A program made the position numbers and the translations under genes. Of a stretch of DNA of 13,222 nucleotides, positions 6,579-13,222 are shown in pieces. The stretch is taken from positions 1 to 13,222 of the forward strand of contig JBFLVN010000086.1 of the NCBI GenBank assembly GCA_040758475.1, given 5' to 3'. The first letter of the stretch is position 1. Each line of letters begins with the position of its first letter. Origin of the DNA: JBFLVN01 sp040758475 (GTDB lineage Bacteria; JAGRBM01). The notes below the pieces were generated by a model. The model was given only the letters and a program-made list of their open reading frames with translations. It was not told the DNA's origin and did no database searches.

Positions 6579-8159
6579 CTAGCGCCTCCCCATGGGGACC
6601 GCTTCGATTTCGAGGCCCACGGCCCGCGTAAAATCCGTCCCCGGCGGCGTCGTGACCTGGAAGCGGTGGTAGCGCCCCACAGAGGAGGCGCCGCTCAAGG
6701 GAACGTGCCCTTGCGCCTCTTGGGCTACAGCCGCGCCGAAAGCCTCTGCGTCGCGCTGGTTGTTCCTCGCCCCGACGGCGACCAGGCAATCCGTCGGATT
6801 TCCGGTGGAATCCGTGATTCTCTCCACGAGAGGTCTGGCCCGGCGGATCATGCTTCTCTGCCCTTCGGCCAGCTCGATTTCCGGCGTTTCGAAAGTGGCG
6901 GCCAGGGAAGGGCCCGTCGGGTAATTGAGTTCGTGCGAAGCGTCGAAGGCGGCGAGCCGGTGGAATCCGCCGTGCCAGGAGGCATCGTCCACCGAAATAT
7001 TGAGGTCGTCGACTTCGGTTCCGGCAAGATCGTCGAGTGTCGTGGGCTGACTGAGAAAGTCGCCGATGAAATCGGTATCGGCGGAGAGGCGGATTTCCGA
7101 AAAACGGTTCTCCAGATAATTGTAGACGAGCATCCGGTCGGGATAAGGGTCCAGGTTCTGGTTGTCGACGGACACGTAGAGCCAGAAGATGAGCTTCTGG
7201 TCCGGATCGTGGGCCACGCTCATGCGGTCGAGTCGAAAGAGGTCGGCCGATTCCGTGAGGAAATAGCGGTCTACCTTGTCGTGCCCCAGGGATTCGACGC
7301 GGCTCCCGTCGCAGGCGTAGAAACCCGAGCGATCGAGGAAATAGATGACGCCGCCTACCTGGATGACGGACCCCGAAGCGAATGCTCCGGCCCGGTCGGT
7401 CAAACGGTTGAACTGGAAGACGAATTCCCCGCCAATGTAGTCCGCCCGGTGAATGCTCTGTTCGCAGAGGGCGAACCAGGCCTGTTCGCTCGAAACGACC
7501 TTGCGGATGTCGCCCATCGCGTCCGATAGAATTTGTTCGTCCGCTCCGGTCCCCGCCGGATTGATCGTCCAGTCTTCGGCGTTGTTCAACGCCGACCAAC
7601 GGACCTTGTTGGGATAGGTCTGGTCCTCCACGGTGTACCCGCCGATCAGGTAGCCGCCCCAGACGCAGAGGTGGCGGAATTTGAGCTGCGTTCCGCCGTT
7701 CCCGGCGGTGCTCGTCCCTCCCAAATCCGCGAAGGCCGAAGAAGTGCCGAGCGTCCATTTCTGGGGGGCGTAATCGATGGCGGCCGCCACGACGAGGCGC
7801 CCGCGGTCGTATTTGACGAACTCCCAGCGGTTGTCGGCCTGGAGATTGTATCCGGCCCCGGGAAGGCCCGCCTTGCTCACGTTCGAGAAGCTCGTTCCCG
7901 AAAGCCGGTAGAGCTTGGCCTTGTCGCCGGCGAACCCGTAGCTGATCACTGGCGAGGCGGCGTAATCCCTGGCCGCGAAAACGCCGCGTCCGTGATAATC
8001 GAGGGCGTTCGTGGAGATGGGGTTCAAGCTTTTCGCCGGAACGTAGGCGCCGCTCACGGGCAGGACGTTGCGGGCTTTCACGAGCCCCTGTCCTTCGATG
8101 GCCGCCCGGTCGGGGCGCCATTCGCCGAAGGGAATCTTTTGGCGGATCGCGGGTTTCAC
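6579..8159 (-). CDS. Tail hub / DNA-stabilisation protein (P22 gp10 / T7 gp12 nozzle-like)
   Basis: A 526-aa protein. The start is GTG at 8159 and overlaps the stop of the adaptor gene (GTGA); GAGGG lies about 7 bases upstream. It begins MKPAIRQKIPFGEWRPDRAA and continues with the typical opening of these proteins: 'ARNVLPVSGAYVPAKSLNPI' (N-terminal arm), then repeated beta strands with WSALNNAEDW, RADYIGGEFVFQF and GGVIYFLDRSGFYACDG. These match the beta-propeller hub family that plugs the head-tail channel below the adaptor in short-tailed phages. Its length is close to P22 gp10 (about 470) and below T7 gp12 (about 790). Its place right after the adaptor gene supports the call. It should form the hexameric nozzle to which fibres or spikes bind. 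Family assignment is by pattern, not by search. Confidence 0.85.
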   Translation of the reverse strand: MKPAIRQKIPFGEWRPDRAAIEGQGLVKARNVLPVSGAYVPAKSLNPISTNALDYHGRGVFAARDYAASPVISYGFAGDKAKLYRLSGTSFSNVSKAGLPGAGYNLQADNRWEFVKYDRGRLVVAAAIDYAPQKWTLGTSSAFADLGGTSTAGNGGTQLKFRHLCVWGGYLIGGYTVEDQTYPNKVRWSALNNAEDWTINPAGTGADEQILSDAMGDIRKVVSSEQAWFALCEQSIHRADYIGGEFVFQFNRLTDRAGAFASGSVIQVGGVIYFLDRSGFYACDGSRVESLGHDKVDRYFLTESADLFRLDRMSVAHDPDQKLIFWLYVSVDNQNLDPYPDRMLVYNYLENRFSEIRLSADTDFIGDFLSQPTTLDDLAGTEVDDLNISVDDASWHGGFHRLAAFDASHELNYPTGPSLAATFETPEIELAEGQRSMIRRARPLVERITDSTGNPTDCLVAVGARNNQRDAEAFGAAVAQEAQGHVPLSGASSVGRYHRFQVTTPPGTDFTRAVGLEIEAVPMGRR

Positions 8160-8782
8160 AGCGAGGCCCTCGCGACTCTGCTGCTCCCCACCATGCGCCT
8201 CGTCTTTCGGAGAAGCCTCTCCCGCTGCATCTCGGCAAGCTGGCCGTACTTCACGGCGTCTTCGTCACGCTCCAGATGATTGGCGCAGATCTTGGCTTTG
8301 ACCGCCTGGCGGATCAGCTCCTCGGCGTCGTCGGTCCAGGCGTTCGTGTTCCCGTCAGCCAAAGGGGCCCCGAGCTTGTAGCGGTGGTGGATCGTCCCGG
8401 TGTAGGCGCCATTCGGCCGGGGGTAGAGATAGATCTGCTGGCCGTAGATGGCGTAGCGGTCCGGGTAGGAGCTCACCGAATTGCTTGCGGCGTCGAGGTC
8501 CTGGAGTTCCGCGTAGGGAATGGGCCGGATCGTATACTTCCGCCCGCTCACCGTGATCTGGACGAGATCGGGCTTCAAAAAATCCGCCGGGAGGGCGTAG
8601 GCCTGCTGGTTCGCCACGGTCGTGAAGGCAGCCGTATCGATCTCTTCGACAAAGTAGAACGGCTCATCCTGGTAATCGGCGATCGCCTGGTTGATGGCGT
8701 CGGCGATCCGGGCGTCGGATGAAATCCATCCTTCCGCCAGTTCCGTGGCGATGGCCGACTTGAGCTGCCCCAAGGTTCCCAT
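8156..8782 (-). CDS. Head-tail adaptor protein (P22 gp4 / T7 gp11-like role)
   Basis: A 208-aa protein. The pattern is typical of podovirus adaptors: an N-terminal helix with a short loop (SAIATELAEGWISSDARIADAINQAIADY), a beta part (FTTVANQQAYALPADFLKPD, then VQITVSGRKYTIRPIPYAEL), YPDRYAIYGQQIYLYPRPNG, and C-terminal helices (DDAEELIRQAVKAKICANHL). 'Y.LP.DF', 'Y.I.G..I.LyP.P' and the closing helix are hallmarks of proteins that join the portal to the tail hub. GAGG lies about 9 bases before the ATG, and the gene starts 6 bases after the previous stop. It would form a ring between the portal and the hub encoded next. The portal gene itself is not in the window. Confidence 0.85.
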   Translation of the reverse strand: MGTLGQLKSAIATELAEGWISSDARIADAINQAIADYQDEPFYFVEEIDTAAFTTVANQQAYALPADFLKPDLVQITVSGRKYTIRPIPYAELQDLDAASNSVSSYPDRYAIYGQQIYLYPRPNGAYTGTIHHRYKLGAPLADGNTNAWTDDAEELIRQAVKAKICANHLERDEDAVKYGQLAEMQRERLLRKTRRMVGSSRVARASL

Positions 8783-8788
8783 GGCTTT

Positions 8789-9142
8789 TTACCTCGCCCC
8801 TTCGAGGGACAGACGGCCCCTCGTGTTTCGGGGAGACTTCACCGAACGTGCTGGCGCCTCGCTCTGGGCGAATGCCCGGCGCTGGGCGTCGGCCATTTTC
8901 TCAGCCTTCTCTCGCCGGGACTCGACCGCCTCGGCCAGTTCAAGGAGCGAGTCCTCGCCCGTGAGGAATTCCTGAATCCGCTCGCGCCAGGCCTGCTTGT
9001 CCCGGAAGAGCCAGCGGGGTTGGGGTTCGCCGCAGGCGCCGGCGGCTTTCTTCCAGAGCGCTTCGCCCAGAAAACTTCTCAGGACGTCGCTCGGCTGGTG
9101 AACGTGATGGATCAAATCGCTTAGAAGCTGGGATCGGTCCAT
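8789..9142 (-). CDS. Charged helical phage protein, role unknown
   Basis: A 117-aa protein. The ATG at 9142 is chosen because a strong AGAGGAGG lies about 8 bases upstream. A longer frame from 9295 would overlap the previous gene and has no such site. The protein is helical and highly charged: MDRSQLLSDLIHHVHQPSDV, a Trp-containing segment (EPQPRWLFRDKQAWRERIQE), an acidic-then-basic helix (DSLLELAEAVESRREKAEKM) and a basic tail. It lies between the decoration-like gene and the adaptor. It could be a head-completion, scaffold-like or connector accessory protein; I recognise no family. The start codon is preceded by two hairpins, one of which can cover the ribosome binding site. Confidence 0.75.
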   Translation of the reverse strand: MDRSQLLSDLIHHVHQPSDVLRSFLGEALWKKAAGACGEPQPRWLFRDKQAWRERIQEFLTGEDSLLELAEAVESRREKAEKMADAQRRAFAQSEAPARSVKSPRNTRGRLSLEGAR

Positions 9143-9154
9143 GGAAGGATTCCT

Positions 9155-9168
9155 CCTCTTTCGAGAGG
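9155..9168 (-). promoter_or_regulatory. Small hairpin covering the ribosome binding site of the 117-aa gene
   Basis: On the minus strand the bases CCTCT-CGAA-AGAGG form a five-base-pair stem with a four-base loop. The right arm AGAGG is the first part of the AGAGGAGG ribosome binding site of the gene starting at 9142. In mRNA this stem would compete with ribosome binding unless opened. It follows directly on the large stem-loop at 9168-9227. The pairing is seen in the sequence; a regulatory effect is inference, and a five-pair stem may be too weak. Confidence 0.35.
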
Positions 9169-9227
9169 CCCTCCGCGGGGGCGTGCGGCATGCCCATGTA
9201 CTGCCGCACGTCCCCCGCGAAGAGGGC
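9168..9227 (-). other. Strong GC-rich stem-loop in the intergenic region after the capsid genes
   Basis: The arms 9168-9190 and 9202-9227 are complementary over 23 base pairs. The only interruptions are a one-base bulge (9211) and a two-base bulge (9220-9221), and the loop is 11 bases (9191-9201). It begins 10 bases after the stop of the 128-aa gene. No run of T follows it on the minus strand, so it is not a standard intrinsic terminator. It may be an RNase III-type processing site, a barrier protecting the 3' end of the capsid mRNA, or an attenuator lowering expression of the genes after it. Confidence 0.7.
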
Positions 9228-9236
9228 GGTGGAGAA

Positions 9237-9623
9237 TCACTGATCGTTGTCGATCGTGTACTCGACGATGACCGTCGCCGCGCCAGCGCTCGCATTGGAG
9301 TTCTGGCCCGCGTATTTCACGTAGATGTCCTTGTCCGCCGTGACCTCGACGAGGTTCGTGATGGTGGAGTCCACCACCGTCGCGGACGAAGCATCCTGGG
9401 CGTTGAAATACTCGTTGTAACTCGCGCCGTGCCCCACGCTCAGGGTGTCGGTCCCCGAATCGTTGAAACCCGTGCTGATCACGAGCCGCACCCGCGTCGG
9501 GATGGCCCCGTTCGGAATCGTCCCCACCAGCACGCCAGTAGCGATACCGGCCGTGTTGTAGGCGATGTCCCGCCGCAGGTAGTGGATGGCCCGAAGCTCT
9601 TTGTATTCCCGTGCCTTACCCAT
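9237..9623 (-). CDS. Small beta-rich protein after the capsid gene, candidate capsid decoration protein
   Basis: A 128-aa protein starting 24 bases after the capsid stop, with AAAGGAG 8 bases before the ATG. After a basic helical start (MGKAREYKELRAIHYLRRDI), the rest is beta-rich: GIATGVLVGTIPNGAIPTRV, RLVISTGFNDSGTDTLSVGH, VDSTITNLVEVTADKDIYVK, AATVIVEYTIDND. It is acidic at the C-terminus and has no cysteine. Small beta-sandwich proteins encoded right beside a major capsid gene are often head-decoration or cement proteins, so that role is the best guess from position and fold type. A head-fibre or other minor head protein is the alternative. Confidence 0.78.
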   Translation of the reverse strand: MGKAREYKELRAIHYLRRDIAYNTAGIATGVLVGTIPNGAIPTRVRLVISTGFNDSGTDTLSVGHGASYNEYFNAQDASSATVVDSTITNLVEVTADKDIYVKYAGQNSNASAGAATVIVEYTIDNDQ

Positions 9624-9647
9624 TGCCGTGTCTCCTTTCTGCCCGGC

Positions 9648-10754
9648 TTAGCCGAGCGACGTGTAAGCCGTGACGACGATCGAACCGAAATCGATCGCGT
9701 TGTACCGGCTCTTGATGAGGCCCCAGACGGAAGTCGCGGCAAGCCCGAGGAGGTTTCCGTAGTCGTCCTCCTCCTCGTTCCAGCGCATCTTCTCGTCGTC
9801 GAAGCCGACGCCAAAGCCCATCCAGGCGGACTGGGCCCCGAGGAACACCCCGCGGCGGGTGTTGCTCACGGGAGCGCCCGTGGATGAATGGACGCCCTTG
9901 GGACAGCGGGGATCGGTCAGGATGTAGACGCCGTTGTAGTATCCGACGACGCGCGTCTTGCCCTTGAGCGAGCCCTTCACGAGGGGATTTTCGGCCTTGC
10001 TTCCCTGGTAGAAAGCCTTGGTCAAATCCACGAACTCACCCGTGCCCGTCTGCCGTTTCATTTCGTACCAGAAGTACGGATGGCAGATGAACGCGTAGGC
10101 CATCTCGCCCATGAAGTTCCCCGGGCGGATAGGGGCGCCGTTCCCATCGGCGAGGCTGAAGGCCTCCGCCTTGGCGACGCACTGGTCGATGAGAGCGAGC
10201 GTCGGGGCTTCGTTCGAGTCGTTGCAGCTCTCGTCGTTCGCCGCGGCGCCGCCCCGGATGATGTGGTTGGCATCGGGTGCCGAGGCCGTGTTGTTGCCGG
10301 TCCGTTTCGTGCCGGTAATGTCCGTCCCGGTGTAACCGGCGAGCTGGAGGAGCGCCGCCTGGGAGATGCGGTCGGCCCACCAGTCCGAGAGGCGCCGGCG
10401 GCCCACTTCCTTCTGGTCGAAGGAAACGCGCTGCGCGGAAATGCCCTGCTCGAACTTGAAGGCGTGCCGCTGCTGGTCGAGCACGAGATCCTGGGTGTAG
10501 GTCGTGAGGGATTCCTCGTCGCCCTTGAGGGTCTCGGAGCCCTGCTTCCCTTCACCCGTGAATTGGGCCACCAGGGTGTTGCGCACCCGGTCGCCCTTGT
10601 CTTTGTTGGCTTCCGTCACGATTTGGATGAAAGCGTCTTCGTCCTTGCCCTTGAGCAGGCCGACGACGCTCTGGCGGAGCGCTTCTTCGATGGTGCGCTT
10701 CGCCCACAGTTTGACGGTTTCGTTGGAATTGGTCGTAAAGCGTGTCGTTGCCAC
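9648..10754 (-). CDS. Major capsid protein, N4-gp56 family
   Basis: A 368-aa protein. The start is GTG at 10754, with GGAGGT 6 bases upstream. The sequence matches what I know of the N4-gp56 major capsid family: a helical N-terminus (NETVKLWAKRTIEEALRQ, 11-28), a variable loop, then YTQDLVLDQQRHAFKFEQGI (86-105), LSDWWADRISQAALLQLAGY (122-141), GEMAYAFICHPYFWYEMKR (216-234), NPLVKGSLKGKTRVVGYYNG (256-275) and RGVFLGAQSAWMGFG (301-315). The length is normal for the family. It forms the icosahedral shell with the HK97-type fold. The usual gene order puts portal and scaffold just upstream, but here a 370-base gap and then the kinase gene come before it. Confidence 0.93.
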   Translation of the reverse strand: MATTRFTTNSNETVKLWAKRTIEEALRQSVVGLLKGKDEDAFIQIVTEANKDKGDRVRNTLVAQFTGEGKQGSETLKGDEESLTTYTQDLVLDQQRHAFKFEQGISAQRVSFDQKEVGRRRLSDWWADRISQAALLQLAGYTGTDITGTKRTGNNTASAPDANHIIRGGAAANDESCNDSNEAPTLALIDQCVAKAEAFSLADGNGAPIRPGNFMGEMAYAFICHPYFWYEMKRQTGTGEFVDLTKAFYQGSKAENPLVKGSLKGKTRVVGYYNGVYILTDPRCPKGVHSSTGAPVSNTRRGVFLGAQSAWMGFGVGFDDEKMRWNEEEDDYGNLLGLAATSVWGLIKSRYNAIDFGSIVVTAYTSLG

Positions 10755-10910
10755 GCGAAAACCTCCGTCGTTGAGAGAAAAACCCTGGTGGCGCGGCTTC
10801 CGTAGCCGCTAACGGGTAATGGGCGCTCTCACTGACGCGGAGGCGCGGAAGGCGGGCGGGTTTGGGTACCCGCGCGGACGGCTATGGGAAGGGGCGGCCG
10901 CCCGAGGCGC

Positions 10911-10940
10911 CGGCTGCTTTTAAAGAACGAGCCGCAGCCG
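10911..10940. repeat. Inverted repeat upstream of the capsid gene
   Basis: CGGCTGC at 10911-10917 and GCAGCCG at 10934-10940 form a perfect seven-base inverted repeat around a 16-base AT-rich centre. It may be an operator or an RNA hairpin. It lacks a T run on either side, which argues against an intrinsic terminator. Confidence 0.45.
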
Positions 10941-11028
10941 AACTCGAAGGAAACCGGAATATCGCTTGATTGACTTCTGGAAAGATATTGGATTGGGAGA
11001 CCTATATTGAAACTGTATATCCAACGCC

Positions 11029-11057
11029 AGTATGGAAGAAAAACCCGGCGGAATCAA
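11029..11057 (-). promoter_or_regulatory. Weak sigma-70-like promoter candidate for the capsid operon
   Basis: On the minus strand, TTGATT (11057-11052) and CATACT (11034-11029) are 17 bases apart. Each matches four of six bases of the TTGACA and TATAAT consensus. They lie about 270 bases upstream of the capsid GTG in the only AT-rich stretch of the gap. This is a pattern match only. Phage late promoters often use other signals. Confidence 0.22.
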
Positions 11058-11124
11058 GCAGGTCCAATCTTTTTAGACCGTCTTCCTTTCAGGCAGGTAC
11101 ACTGCTGGAAACGGCTGGACGCCT

Positions 11125-13101
11125 TTATTCCCCTAACGTCTCCCGTACCTTCCGGAGCAGGGCGTCCGACAGGAACGGCTTGGGAAGGAAGGCGAGGTTC
11201 CCCTTGGAAAGGCCCCTGGCCGAGAGGGCCTCGTCGGCATACCCCGACATGTAAAGGACGCGTACGGGCGGGCGCAGGCCCCTGACGCGCTCGGCGAGTT
11301 CGGGGCCGCCCATCCGGGGCATGACGACGTCGGTGAGAAGAAGATCGATCGCCCCCTCGTGGCGCTCCGCGAGCAGGAGGGCTTCCTCGGAAGTCTGGCT
11401 TTCGAGTACGCGGTAGCCGGCGTTTTCAAGAACGCCCGCCACGTACGCCCGGAGCATGCCATCGTCCTCCGCCAAGAGGACCGTTCCGCTCCCGCGAAGG
11501 GAAGCGGAATCACTGGGGGTGGAACCAACGGAAATGGTTTGGGAGTTCTCTCCGAGTTGCGGAAGATGCACATGGAACCGGCTTCCCTTATCGAGTTCGC
11601 TGTCCACGGAGATGAACCCGCCGCTCTGGGTAACGATTCCAAAGACGGTCGAAAGGCCCAGGCCCGTTCCCTCCCCCACGCCTTTGGTCGTGAAGAAAGG
11701 TTCGAAAATGCGGTCCAAGGTCTCTTTGCTCATGCCCGTTCCCGTGTCTTCGACCGTGAGGCGGGTCCAGGGGCCCGGCTTGGCCCCCGGGTGTTTGCGG
11801 AGATCCGACTCCCACAACCGGACGTTTTCGGCCCGCAAGAAAAGCCGCCCGCCCCGGGGCATGGCGTCGCGGGCGTTGACGACCAGATTCAAGATGACCT
11901 GTTCCATTTGGACCGGATCGACGCGAACTTTACCCAAATCCTCCACCCGCTCGATCTTGAGTTCGATATCTTCCCGGAGAAGCTGCTTGAGGAGTTCCTC
12001 CATCCCCGTGACGATTGTTCCCAAGTCGATCACCTGGGGCTGGAGCACCTGCTTGCGGCCGAAGGCCAGAAGTTGTTGAGTGACGCTCACGGCCCGCTGC
12101 CCCACTTCGCCGATGCGCTTCGCATAACGATGGCCGGGACTGTCGGAAGGCGCCGTCGCGAGCAGCAATTCGGCGAAGCCGTTGATGGCGGTCAGAAAGT
12201 TGTTCAAATCGTGAGCGACCCCACCCGTCAGGCGCCCCAGGGCTTCGAGTTTCTCGGACCGGAGGAGTCTTTCCTGGAGGCGTTCCCGCTCAGCGATCTC
12301 TTCCGTCAATTGGGCCGTACGTTCCCGGACGCGGAATTCGAGGCCCAGGTTGGCGAAGCGCAGCTCCTCCTGGGCGTACCCCAGGTCGTCGATCGCCCGC
12401 CGCAGGCGCAAGAGGGCGTAATCGAGGACGAAATAGACGATCGAAAAGACGAGGACGCACACGGCGGCCGACGACCAGTGCGCGACGGGCGCGCGATAGA
12501 TGTATCCCATGTCCGTCCGGAAGAGAGGGGCGTAAGGAATCCAGCCGGCGGAAAAAAGCCCGGTGACGAAAACGATCCCTCCCGCGTGCAAACCCAGGAC
12601 GAGGGGTCCCAGCTTGCGGTCCACGACCAGCCTTCCCAGGGCGAGCGTCACGGCCGTGGGGAGAAGGGCTCCCGAGAAAAGGCCATAAAGGTGAAGGTAG
12701 TAGAGGACCTCCAGTTCGGCGATCACGAGAACCGGCGCGAGGAGGCGGGCTTCGGAAATATCACGCTTGCGAGCCCACAGCCCGAGACAGAAAAGTACCG
12801 TATTGAGGGCGAAGATCGCGAACGAAGCCCGAACCCCTCCCCAGGCAACCGTTTCGTTGATCCGCTCTGTTCCTTCGAGGGTGACGATCCAGATGGGAAG
12901 CGCGAGGCCCTGCCCCAGGGCAGCGATCTGGCCAAAGACGGCCATGAAGAGAAGTTTTTCCCCGGCGTTCCAGAAGAAAAAACGCCCCAAGGATTTCTGA
13001 AGCCGCGTGCGGAGGGTGATATCCTCCAGGCGATCCTCGGCTGCCGCGGACACCGGGTCCCGCACGGCCTCCCCGCCGGATGTTGAGGCCCCCTTCTTCA
13101 C
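11125..13101 (-). CDS. Membrane-bound hybrid sensor histidine kinase with receiver domain
   Basis: A protein of at least 658 aa. Residues about 50-230 hold five or six hydrophobic membrane segments, and a charged helix (about 232-285) joins them to the kinase. The HisKA dimerisation helix has the H box GGVAHDLNNFL with H297 as the phospho-acceptor. The HATPase domain has the N box (VILNLVVNARDAM, N409), G1 (EDTGTGM), F box (FEPFFTTKG) and G2 (GEGTGLGLS). A receiver domain fills residues about 540-656, with acidic E545/D546/D547, phospho-acceptor D591 (LLLTDVVMPRMGG), S619 (YMSGYAD) and K641 (FLPKPF). All key residues are present, so it should be active. It senses an unknown signal through its membrane part, and no DNA-binding output domain or partner regulator is visible. 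The GTG at 13101 has no good ribosome binding site and the frame stays open to the window edge, so the true start may lie further right. Confidence 0.9.
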   Translation of the reverse strand: MKKGASTSGGEAVRDPVSAAAEDRLEDITLRTRLQKSLGRFFFWNAGEKLLFMAVFGQIAALGQGLALPIWIVTLEGTERINETVAWGGVRASFAIFALNTVLFCLGLWARKRDISEARLLAPVLVIAELEVLYYLHLYGLFSGALLPTAVTLALGRLVVDRKLGPLVLGLHAGGIVFVTGLFSAGWIPYAPLFRTDMGYIYRAPVAHWSSAAVCVLVFSIVYFVLDYALLRLRRAIDDLGYAQEELRFANLGLEFRVRERTAQLTEEIAERERLQERLLRSEKLEALGRLTGGVAHDLNNFLTAINGFAELLLATAPSDSPGHRYAKRIGEVGQRAVSVTQQLLAFGRKQVLQPQVIDLGTIVTGMEELLKQLLREDIELKIERVEDLGKVRVDPVQMEQVILNLVVNARDAMPRGGRLFLRAENVRLWESDLRKHPGAKPGPWTRLTVEDTGTGMSKETLDRIFEPFFTTKGVGEGTGLGLSTVFGIVTQSGGFISVDSELDKGSRFHVHLPQLGENSQTISVGSTPSDSASLRGSGTVLLAEDDGMLRAYVAGVLENAGYRVLESQTSEEALLLAERHEGAIDLLLTDVVMPRMGGPELAERVRGLRPPVRVLYMSGYADEALSARGLSKGNLAFLPKPFLSDALLRKVRETLGE

Positions 13102-13222
13102 GCGTGCTTTTTTCTTTACCCGCCCACTGGGCCCGTAGCAAGGCTTTCGCGAAAACGTTCTCCATATGAATGAGCGCTGCTCACGGAGATTTCTGTCAAA
13201 GCCTCGCGAAACCTTCCCAGAT

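Larger units (their letters stand above)
10755..11124. other. 370-base intergenic region between kinase and capsid genes
   Basis: I find no convincing gene on either strand here. The half next to the kinase (about 10921-11100) is clearly richer in A and T than its surroundings. The half next to the capsid gene is very GC-rich, with a 12-base palindrome (10892-10903) and a short inverted repeat (10856-10861 with 10868-10873). The capsid ribosome binding site is at its left end. No hairpin followed by a T run on the minus strand was found after the kinase stop, so no intrinsic terminator is called. The region could hold the capsid-operon promoter. Confidence 0.6.

Noticed and set aside
6453..7529. 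A 358-codon open frame on the plus strand.
   Set aside because: It is antisense to the tail-hub gene and shows no conserved pattern.
6373..8238. A 621-codon open frame on the minus strand overlapping the tail-hub gene.
   Set aside because: Its product is very rich in Arg, Pro and Gly with no domain pattern. It is the off-frame reading of the GC-rich hub gene, which has clear family features.
8789..9295. A longer form of the 117-aa protein starting at 9295.
   Set aside because: It would overlap the decoration-like gene, and its extra part is Arg/Ser-rich shadow sequence.
9888..10805. A 305-codon open frame on the plus strand.
   Set aside because: It is antisense to the capsid gene, with composition typical of a GC-rich shadow.
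10892..10903. GGGCGGCCGCCC palindrome as a terminator stem.
   Set aside because: There is no loop of usable size and no T run follows on either strand.
11359..13086. A 575-codon open frame on the plus strand.
   Set aside because: It lies wholly antisense to the kinase, whose motifs are all intact, and it has no recognisable motif of its own.
1..13222. tRNA genes, CRISPR arrays, insertion sequences, integrase.
   Set aside because: I saw no cloverleaf-like sequence, regularly spaced repeats, transposase or recombinase motifs. A short or divergent element could be missed by eye.

Overview
The window looks like the structural (virion) module of a short-tailed, podovirus-like phage or prophage. 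A gene for a hybrid sensor histidine kinase lies next to it at the right edge. Every gene I can support is on the minus strand, so the operon reads from right to left. The host is probably a Gram-negative bacterium: one gene encodes a lipoprotein with a lipobox, and the kinase is of the common AHDLNN hybrid type. I cannot name a species. GC is high (60-70 % in sampled lines) in the kinase, capsid and tail-hub genes, and lower (about 40-55 %) in the left-hand genes, which suggests a mosaic.

Layout, in transcription order. (1) 13101-11125: hybrid histidine kinase with about six membrane segments, HisKA, HATPase and receiver domains. Its frame stays open to the right edge. (2) 11124-10755: a 370-base gap with inverted repeats and one weak promoter candidate. 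(3) 10754-9237: N4-gp56-family major capsid protein, then a small beta-rich protein that may decorate the capsid. (4) 9236-9143: a very strong hairpin followed by a small hairpin that covers the next ribosome binding site. (5) 9142-6579: a 117-aa charged helical protein, a head-tail adaptor (gp4/gp11-like role) and a P22 gp10/T7 gp12-like tail hub. (6) 6578-5112: a 63-aa coiled-coil protein, two small beta-rich proteins and a GNAT-fold protein. (7) 5110-1: a Pro/Gly-rich protein, a 400-aa Gly/Gln-rich candidate ejection protein, a 230-aa protein with a duplicated 24-residue motif, a zinc-ribbon protein, a TPR lipoprotein, and the first 404 codons of a large protein with a coiled coil and glycine-rich hydrophobic stretches that runs off the left edge.

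Most genes have clear Shine-Dalgarno sequences and are spaced by a few bases or overlap, as in one late operon. The capsid, adaptor and hub build the head-tail joint. The genes left of them are plausibly small tail proteins and internal (ejected) virion proteins. Three points stand out. The kinase sits where portal or terminase genes would be expected. A host-type TPR lipoprotein is embedded between candidate ejection genes. The stem-loop at 9168-9227 could set a step in expression or mRNA processing just after the capsid genes. No terminase, portal, lysis, integrase, tRNA or CRISPR feature was seen.
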